The notes under the pieces were generated by a model. It did not search any database, had not been told where the DNA came from, and worked only from the letters and a program-made list of their open reading frames with translations. Shown here piece after piece: positions 55,862 to 64,000 of a DNA stretch of 64,000 nt. How positions within the stretch are numbered: the first letter of the stretch is position 1; every line of letters starts with the position of its first letter. The DNA is from Rhizomucor pusillus (taxonomy: Eukaryota > Mucoromycota > Mucoromycetes > Mucorales > Lichtheimiaceae). The stretch covers positions 1-64,000 of the forward strand of contig FWWN02000658.1 in the NCBI GenBank assembly GCA_900175165.2. The letters are read 5' to 3'. A program made the translations under genes and the position numbers.

Positions 55862-58800
55862 TTAGTCAGCGGCGGCGGCAGTGGTAGTACTACTACTCTC
55901 TGCGCTGATAAACTCTCTCGTCATGAGCTGGCGAACTTGATCCAGGAACTTGGATGTTTCTTCGACTGGAAGGAACACGTTGGATCTCAATGAATCTAAT
56001 AACTTGTCCAACCTAGTTTGTGCTTTAAATGGCTCGGTCATATCGATTTTACTTTTTTTGAAGTTTGAGTGTAAGTCTTTTCTCTTTTGAAAAGTGTCAC
56101 GTAGTACTCACTGCTCATAATCTTTGAACTCCTCCGTCAAAGATTTGAATTGCTGCAATACATCCGGAGACACTTGATTGGTTTGTCGGACAACCCGCTT
56201 GCAGGCATACGGTACTCCTAGCATTACCAACAACTTGTTAGATCCCAGAATCATTTGGTTTGCTGATCTTCATAAAACTCACTGAATAATCGCGTTTCAT
56301 TGTATCGTGGACTTATGTGCAAATACTGGATTTGAGAGTGGTCGCTATCAGTATCAGGATCATACGGCGTCACAATCACTCCAATAAATGGCTCGTCCCC
56401 GGTTTGCTCATGCCGAAATAAGGTCTAGATAAGAAAAAAGGATTGGGTATTAATATATTAAGGCTTGGCATGATCGTCATCTGACTAAGCCATGCTAACC
56501 TGATAGGAGGTTTGATTTTCGATATCGCGGATGCTTGGATGTGGTTCAAACGTTGGGTGAGAATGGTACCAGCCTACCACATCGTATCCTTTTTCTGAAA
56601 AGAATTCACGCGCCTTCATTTCTGACGCAGGATCCATTTCACACTGTCAGACATTAGCCACAGCGCACTTATTTACGATACATTGCTTTCACGATACCTG
56701 TATGCCTGTGCTTGTGCTACGACATGGGAATACAGACTCTACTCTCAGTGTTTTCACATCACCGTCAACGTGGAACTTGCCACCTAACAGTCCAATGATC
56801 TCGGTGTGTGCTAGGTGTGAATGGAAATCCATCACGAGCTTTTTCATAATATATGAGTTTCAGAATATTTGATCAAAATTATACAACTCACCAAGCAATC
56901 GCTTTGAATTTCGACAGTAAATGGCGCTCGATCCTGATCATTGTAATATTCGACTGGAACAAGCCGGAATGGATCGTATCCTCGGCTAAACTCATCACCT
57001 CCTGTATAATGTTGTGGTCTCTTGATCACACGTTTTGGTCTTCCCGAAGTGCTTTGCACTAGGCGGTACCCATTAATATGCCTATAGCATATCTCCTACA
57101 ATAACTTATTCGTATTCCGTACCTTGAGGCTTTCCATGCTCAATAACTCTGCCTTCCAACTCTTTGGGGTCAACCCTGCAACGGCGGAAACTGTAAATCA
57201 CATATATCGAACACCGAAGGGAAGGGTTTGCTTTTACCATTCGCCAGCTTCGTTGCGTACTTTGCGTTTCCGAGGGCTATGGGTGCAGGGTTTAGAAACC
57301 TATAGTGTACAAAATCTTAGATATCCTTACCCTTCATAGTTTATGACCAGATCAGCAGCTGCCAGCATATCTGAGGGTTCGTCATCATCGTAAATTTCAC
57401 GCGCGACGCGCTTAGGTGGTCTGGGAGGCTCGTTTATACATCCTACATTGATAGCGCCGACGCTTTCGAGATATGAGTGAACGCGACCGATAGCATTCAC
57501 ATCACCGCAATCCTTTAACCCGCGTCTAGCTCCTGTCTTTGTGAGGTATCTAGGTTTACATTTCTCCCAACAGTCAAGAATATGATTTCGTATCTTGAGA
57601 TATCGATCAGGAGTCTTTGATTGCCGGTTTTTGAACCATTCTGGATTGCTCTGTTTCTCTTCTTCAGATATAGAGTATCTATCAAATAGCTGGTGTCCCT
57701 CCCCATATGAATATCATGCCTGTATAGCACAAGAAAAATTACATGTTTCACCTGATCATGAGTGTTGTCGTTTTCATCTTTGGGAATTTGTTTGGGGATT
57801 TCCTGATCTGTCGAGAGATTGCCTTCTGGTTTGCTTTCCTCAGAAAAATCCTCAGTTTTGATCGGCGTACTAGGTGATTGGCTACTCGGTTCATCTGTTT
57901 CCTTTGTAGCGCTTATTGTTTCTTCAGGAACGACAAGCTCGTCTTTGTCTGTCACAACATCGTCCTCACTTAAAGTTCGAGGAGCTATTTGATCTATGAC
58001 GCTCGGTTGTGACGGGGACTCGTCGTCCTGCGTGTTGTCATCATTGTTTATGGCTGCTGATACGCCACTCGGTGTAATCTCGGGTTTCAGATCGTCGTCT
58101 TCTATCGAAATTTCTTCATCATCGTCATCTTGGCTTTTATTATCGCTTGGCGCATCCTGCGGCGGCTTGGTGATGGTTTCTACAGTCGATGCTGTATCTT
58201 TCTTTGCGGGTATATTAGCCTAGGTGTATGTATGAGTAAAATTACAGGCTCGGCTTTTTTTGTAACAAGGACAACGATACTTTACATTCAGTGACAAATG
58301 TTTCGCACGATTTTTACATTGGAGTGCGTTCCTCGTTTTTACAATGTCTGCTATTGCTTTCCAGTTCCCGTGACCGCATTGCTCCTAAGATTCAGAGGGT
58401 AAATACTCGAGTCCCATCACATGCATCGAATCCTGAAACACCTGCCACTGCAGATCGCAACAAAGCATCTTCTGACTCTGTCCAACGTGTCTTGTGAGAC
58501 GGCAATGAAACGGAGGATATTGCTGTAAAGATATATACTGTCAGTAAAATAACAGATTGGCGTCATTTCATTCACAAAAGAAAAACCTTACAGGAGGTTT
58601 TTGCTTTTTTTGAAATTTTGCTGGAGTCTTTAGAGTGTTTTGGTTTACGTTTTGCTGGAAGCGTAGATGCCCCGTAGTAGAACTCTTCTTCAGCCAGCAT
58701 TTGCTCAATAAGTGTGCGCGTTTCTTCATCCATTTCCTCAGGTCCTCTCTAAGCCAAATTTCATTAGTAAGCTTTTCTTTCATATATTGCATTCGCTGAA

Positions 58801-58996
58801 GATCATACAGGTGTTGCCTCGATCCAATCCTCCGCAAATTGTTCAATCTTGTTCCTGAAATATGTTGGTGTTAATTTCAATGCTGCTTCGATCAGGCTGC
58901 AATGTACTCGTACTCTAGCTCCAGAAATGTGCCAGCATTGTCCTGCTCAACAGTGTTATCCTCTCCAATGTCGATAATCTCTTCTTGATCGTCCAT
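55862..58996 (-). CDS. MYSM1-like histone H2A deubiquitinase (SANT-SWIRM-JAMM)
   Basis: JAMM metalloprotease resembling MYSM1/2A-DUB, which removes ubiquitin from histone H2A. Fourteen exons: 58996-58914, 58854-58809, 58748-58592, 58522-58446, 58384-58286, 58219-57752, 57689-57331, 57190-57123, 57058-56892, 56838-56698, 56643-56500, 56424-56283, 56217-56112, 56051-55862; 748 aa. Domains in order: acidic N-terminus, Myb/SANT ([16 protein letters not shown]...[10 protein letters not shown], about 110-150), acidic linker, SWIRM ([19 protein letters not shown]...[12 protein letters not shown], about 345-410), MPN+/JAMM with Glu in [10 protein letters not shown] and [14 protein letters not shown] (H-x-H-x10-D, intact zinc site), then the helical tail [12 protein letters not shown]. 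Intron 4 (58445-58385) is GC-AG. Nuclear activity inferred from intact catalytic residues. Confidence 0.9.
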
Positions 58997-61009
58997 GCTG
59001 TGCGATCAAGAGCGCGCGGGCTCCAGCCAGAAATCCTCCCATGACGCAAAGTCCGAAAGCAGACCCTTTTAACGGCAAAGCATAATATTTGCCACCATCC
59101 TCATAATGATTAATGCTACATGTTTTGTTTGTATCTTTGTGGATAGATAGACGACACGCCGATAATGTATAAGTAAGCAGTGAGGTTCATATCATAGGCG
59201 TTGATGCAGACAAGATCAACATTATCCATTTGGCCGCATATCAGTTATACGCCCTGGATCATGCCTTGTTACACATGCATTTTAATACCTCAAGTTACAA
59301 AGGCGATTGCCAATGAATTTTTCGATATAATATTTGCATGATAAGTACCTTCATCGCACCCGTTTGTACACTGTTTTGTTATCCATAGGCAAAGACACCC
59401 AGAAGCAACGATATTTCCGCTGCCACACTGAGGCTAGTAAAAGGCAGAGATGCGTATCATTTAGAGCTGCATAAAAAAGATTGTAAAGTTAATATAATCA
59501 CTACCTGCGTAGTACAGTGTACTGTTGGCGACACAGACTTGCATTGATTTGAAATAAGCTCCCAAAATTGATGCCAGCAGCTCAAAGCTATTATTATCTG
59601 TCTGCTTGCAGAGATTGCAGTATGTGAATGGACATGCAAACTGCAGCTAACGTCGCCAACCAAAAGAATATGCGGAAGCCGGAGGACCCATCCTGTTCAG
59701 TTGCTCTGTACAATGGTTTTGCTATTGCTATTCCTGTAAACATTGTAATTCATATCCATCGAAATTGGAGCTATATATGCAATGCTTCTTGAAGCGATGA
59801 GTAAATGTGTTTGAGCGGGTAGATAGATCACTTTACTCAGATAAAGATGTCATTTTGATCTGACCATTCGGTTGGTGTTCGTCCCGGTACACTGCACACT
59901 AGCCAAGTTTGAAATAACTCACTTTCCGTCACTGATGATACATAGAGTTCCTTGCCCTGTGACGATGGAGAATGTGTTTCAGTTAATGCCATTCCAGCAG
60001 CTCTTTGTAGAAAGCGACACTCACTTGTGAATGCATATGCATTACCAACTGTAAATAATAGCCTTTCTTTTGTTTCTTTTGAATTCTTTCGGGAATTCCC
60101 GATGGAGAGATTGTCATGGATCATGTGGTTCGATAGACTGAATACGCCAATTTTATTTTCCAGTATATGATGAGATTCGCCGGGCGAGAACGCGGCGGTA
60201 GCACCTGTTTTCGGATGAAAGCTTTGCGCTGAGTACGTATATAGTGGTGTGTTTTGCACACATATTAAGAGAAATTCTCTCTCTTGCTTCCCCCCTCACG
60301 CTAGTGTGAAAAAAAGAAGTTTTGCTCGAAAATGACAGCATTGTTTTATGGATATAGTGACAGCAGCAACAACAAAGAGGAGAGTACGCTGGTCTTTTTA
60401 CACGCACAGTTCCCGAGCTGTACCGCTGAGTAACAAAGAACTTGATCTTTGACGGGCATAGTTCATCTCGCAAAAGCGACCGCATCGGGAACATCAGTGA
60501 TGGGAACGGCTTCACTTAGCAATCCATCCCTTAACGGAAAGGTGGCTCGTCAGTTTGTGTGATCCCAGTTGCCTAAATGAGGATATCGCGCATCATCGCC
60601 TCCCATACTGCTCGTAAAACAGCGACCCTCATATTTTACCCATATATGGACGAATGTTGCAAAGATGAGTGTAACCTTCAGACTCTCTCTCTCTCACTCC
60701 TAAAGGATCGAGGCATCGAGTGGGACACGTGTGTGTACTGTTGTTTGCGGTCTGAAACGAGGGCTACCCTTCCGGGAAAAGTTTTTCGTCAAGAGCGCGA
60801 ATTTTTTTCCCATACACGATTGTATTTAAGAACATGCTTAGGGAACAATCAACCTATTCTCTTTTTCTTTTTCTTTCTTGTTGTCCTTCTCGTCCCCTTT
60901 TGTCCTTCTTCTACTTAAATCTTCCATCACCAACATATAAAGTTCTTAACAGCGGTGATCTCCAGCGTGAACCCCGCCTTTACTGTGTAATTCTAGACTT
61001 GAGCGCATA
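58997..61009. other. Intergenic; possible minus-strand exon, H+-ATPase promoter
   Basis: A 140-codon minus-strand open frame (60259-59837) without an upstream ATG could be an exon of an unrecognised gene, but I could not build a consistent model. The right end is the H+-ATPase promoter: a TATTTAAG near 60824, then a long CT/T-rich leader (60855-60920) as in strongly expressed fungal genes, and a CT repeat at about 60682-60697. Confidence 0.4.
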
Positions 61010-64000
61010 ATGGCATCAGACGATCCGAATGCGGAGAAAAAGCAGCAGCAACCTCCAGCTGCAGAGTCAGTGGAGGTTGTTACTGAGGAAAAGCCTGTTC
61101 AGGTCAAGGAAGTGGTGGACGAAAAGACCTCAACTCAAACCACCAAAAGCAACAGCCTTCCTGATATGAAGAACTTGACTGTCGAGGAGCTTTACGACAA
61201 AGAAAAGTACGACATGTCTACCATGGAGCCTGGTGATGTCTTTACTCTCCTTCAGTAAGTCATGATTTGTTTATTTTGTTTATTTACATCTTGTGGCAAA
61301 TCCCATTTCATTCTAACCAACGTGTTCTTTTCAGGACAAGCACTGATGGTCTCACAGAGGAGGAGGCTGCCGCTCGTATCGAGAAGTTTGGCTACAACAA
61401 GATCGAGCAAAAGGAAATCAATCCCATCCTCCAGTTCCTTGGTTTTATGTGGAACCCTCTTTCCTGGGTCATGGAGGCTGCTGCTATCGTTGCCATCGCT
61501 CTTTCGAACGGCGAGGGCCACCCTCCAGATTGGCCTGACTTTGTTGGTATCGTCTTGCTTCTTCTTGCAAACTCTGTCATTGGCTTCCTCGAAGAACGTC
61601 AAGCTGGCAACGCTGTCAAGGCTCTGATGGATGCTCTCGCGCCAGAGTGCAAGGTCAAGCGTAACGGTGAATGGAAAACCATGGAAGCCGCAAATCTTGT
61701 TCCTGGCGATGTGATTAGCATCAAACTCGGCGACGTTGTTCCTGCAGACGGTCGTCTCATTACTGCCCACGGCGCTGTATCCATCGACCAAGCCGCTCTC
61801 ACTGGTGAATCGCTGCCGGTTGGCAAGGACGCCGGCGACGAAGTTTTCTCTGGTTCCACCGTCAAGCAGGGTGAGGCTGAAGCTGTCGTCATAGGCACCG
61901 GTCTCAATACCTTCTTTGGCCGTGCCGCTAAGCTTGTGGGCGAGGCCGGCGACGACATGGGACACTTGCAATCCATTCTCGCCAAGATCGGTAACTTTTG
62001 TCTCTGCAGTATCGGCATCTTTTTGGTGGTCGAGATTCTCGTCATGTACGCTGCCTTCCGATACAACTACCGTCGTGGTATCGATAACCTTTTGGTCTTG
62101 CTCATTGGTGGTATCCCTATTGCCATGCCCACGGTCCTGTCGGTAACATTGGCCATTGGCGCTAAGCAGCTCGCTGAGCACAAAGCCATTGTCACGAGAA
62201 TTACGGCCATTGAAGAAATGGCTGCTGTGACCATTCTTTGCTCTGACAAGACCGGTACCCTCACGCTAAATAAGCTTATTGTTGACAAACCTACCGTCAA
62301 GACCTATGCCGAATATAGCGTCGATGACATCCTTTTGATTTCCGCGTATGCTTCTCGTACGGAGAATCAAGATGCTATCGACTTTTGCATTGTCAACTCC
62401 TTGCCCGAACCCAAACTTGCGCGTGAAGGCATCGAAGAACTCGACTTTAAACCCTTCAATCCTACCGTCAAGCGTACTGAAATCACTTACAGGCGCACAT
62501 CTGATGGCAAGGTGCTGCGTGCTACCAAGGGGATGTCTGCCTTCATCCTTGATCTTTGCACTCGTGACAAGACAGAGGAGCAGATCAAGCAGCTTGAAGA
62601 CGATGTTGACGAGTTTGCTCGCCGTGGTCTGCGTTCTTTGGCTGTTGCGGTCGACGAGGTTCCCAGCGGCGACCCTGAAGGCGAAGGTCTTGGTTTCCGC
62701 CTCATTGGTCTCTTGCCTATCTACGATCCACCTCGCTCTGACACCAAGGAAACCATTGATCGTGCGATTGCCTTGGGTGTCCAAGTCAAGATGATTACCG
62801 GTGACCAGCTTGCCATTGCCAAGGAAACTGGTCGTCGTCTTGGTATGGGCGACAACATGTTCCTCTCAAAGACGCTCAAAGAAGGCCCTCCACCTGGTTC
62901 TGGCTACTCTAACATCGATGAAATGGTTCTGCAAGCCGATGGTTTTGCTGGTGTGTACCCTGAACACAAGTACGAAATCGTAGAACGTTTGCAGGCTATG
63001 GGCCACATGACTGCAATGACTGGTGATGGTGTCAACGATGCTCCTGCCCTCTCCAAGTCCAACGTCGGTGTTGCCGTGGCGGATGCTTCCGACGCTGCTC
63101 GATCTGCCGCAGACATTGTCCTGACAGAACCTGGTCTGTCCGTCATTATCGAGGCTTTGATCCATTCGCGCCGTATTTTCCAACGTATGCGCAACTATTC
63201 GATTTACACTTGCTCTGTGACGATCCGTATCGTCGTTGGCTTTTCTATCATGTGCTTTGCGTTCCAGTTTGACTTCCCGCCATTCCTGGTTCTGATCATC
63301 GCTGTTATTAACGACGGCACCATCATGACCATCTCCAAGGATCGTGTGCGACCATCGCCATTCCCAGACAGCTGGAATCTGTTTGAAATCTTCTTGTACG
63401 CTATCGTCTATGGCCTCTACCTCGCTGCTTCCACCATTGCCTTCCTCGCCGTTGCCTACAAGACTAACTTCTTCCAGAGTCGCTTTGGCGTAAGCGAGTT
63501 CACCGACGTGAACGATCCTGTACTGCACTCTATTATTTACCTGCAAGTTGCATCGATTTCTCAAGGTCTCATCTTTGTGACTCGTTCGCATGGCTTCTTC
63601 TTTATGGAGCGCCCGTCCATCCTTTTGATGTGTGCCTTTGTGGTCGCTCAAATCGTCGCTACCTGCATTGCTGTCTATGCCAACTGGGGTTTCACCAACA
63701 TTCAAGGCTGTGGTTGGGACTGGGCTGGTATTGTCTGGGTCTGGAACTTTGTCTGGTTCCCTCCTCTAGACTTTATCAAGTTTGGTATGCAACGCCTCTT
63801 CCGTCCAAAGGTCACTGCTCCCTTGCATCCAGGCGGTGGCGCTCCTCGCTCACGCCGATCTTCCGTCGTTTCTGGATCTGCGTCTGCCCGTTACTATGCC
63901 AACCGCACCCGCTCTTTGCGTGCTCTGGAGCGCCCTAGAAACTTTGGTCGTCGCTTGCTCGGTCTCAACAAGAAGTTATCCATGGATCCTCACGAAATGC
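61010..64000 (+). CDS. Plasma-membrane H+-ATPase (P-type IIIA), 3' end cut by window
   Basis: Proton pump that energises the fungal plasma membrane. Exons 61010-61254 and 61335-64000 (window end; no stop reached). About 970 codons are present, so the gene is nearly complete, as Pma1 proteins are about 920-1000 aa. Motifs: LTGESLPVGKDAG (actuator TGES), the phosphorylation site CSDKTGTLT, MITGDQLAIAKETGRRLGMG, and TGDGVNDAPALSKSNVGVAV. Transmembrane segments include FVGIVLLLLANSVIGFLEE and FLVLIIAVINDGTIMTISKD. The Lys/Gln/Glu-rich N-terminal about 60 residues is cytosolic. The C-terminus is Arg/Ser-rich (RSRRSSVVSGSASARYY), where regulatory phosphorylation usually occurs. Confidence 0.97.

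Noticed and set aside
60577..60918. Plus-strand 113-codon frame before the H+-ATPase
   Set aside because: Covers the CT-rich leader and promoter; the Phe/Leu run is simply the pyrimidine tract translated.
61252..62181. 309-codon minus-strand frame antisense to the H+-ATPase
   Set aside because: Shadow of the highly codon-biased ATPase frame; no domain in the antisense translation.

Overview
This is a 64 kb piece of a fungal nuclear genome. The base composition, the many short introns (mostly 50-110 nt), the compact gene spacing and the gene content (actin, Ecl1-family factor, GPI-type chitin deacetylase, Pma1-type H+-ATPase, a fungal-type DUF8032-like regulator) fit an early-diverging filamentous fungus, most likely Mucoromycota/Mucorales. 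Species is not determined. I rebuilt gene models by hand from splice signals and reading frame. Most models close exactly in frame, and several have the family's expected length (actin 375 aa, DHX35-type helicase 702 aa, SHMT 500 aa).

Layout. 1-12.9 kb is a gene-poor, transposon-decay zone. It holds a frameshifted Helitron RepHel gene on the minus strand (about 3270-7663), an oppositely oriented helicase scrap near 10.8 kb, inverted repeats near 1.95 kb, and one intact small gene (Ecl1 family, 9402-9979). From 12.9 kb onward the window is dense with ordinary genes: DHX35-like helicase (+), alpha-arrestin (-), PKA catalytic subunit (-), two tandem universal-stress proteins (-) flanking a 52-residue CHCH protein (+), alpha/beta hydrolase (-), mitochondrial SHMT (-), an Acinus-like SAP/RRM protein (-), actin (-), GSK-3 (-), an LRRC40-like protein (-), a C2H2 zinc-finger protein (+), exosome subunit Rrp46 (-), a WD40 protein (+), NSUN5/Rcm1 rRNA methyltransferase (+), Kin1-type kinase (-), a GNAT-type acetyltransferase (-), a caleosin with a long repetitive N-terminal extension (+), a DUF8032-like regulator (-), chitin deacetylase (+), a MYSM1-like histone H2A deubiquitinase (-), and the plasma-membrane H+-ATPase (+), cut by the window end.

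The genes are unrelated housekeeping, RNA-processing and signalling genes; there is no operon-like logic or metabolite cluster. PKA, GSK-3 and Kin1 kinases, an arrestin with a PPxY motif and Pma1 all belong to nutrient and polarity signalling, but I infer no physical pathway cluster.

Most noteworthy: (1) an unusually high share of GC-AG introns (six well supported plus one or two possible, out of roughly 93); (2) a caleosin whose EF-hand is degraded and which carries an exon-by-exon repeat extension; (3) a full SANT-SWIRM-JAMM MYSM1-like deubiquitinase in a fungus; (4) convergent genes that share a palindromic TTATAA as stop codons on both strands; (5) colinear tandem stress-protein paralogues that share a GC-AG intron.
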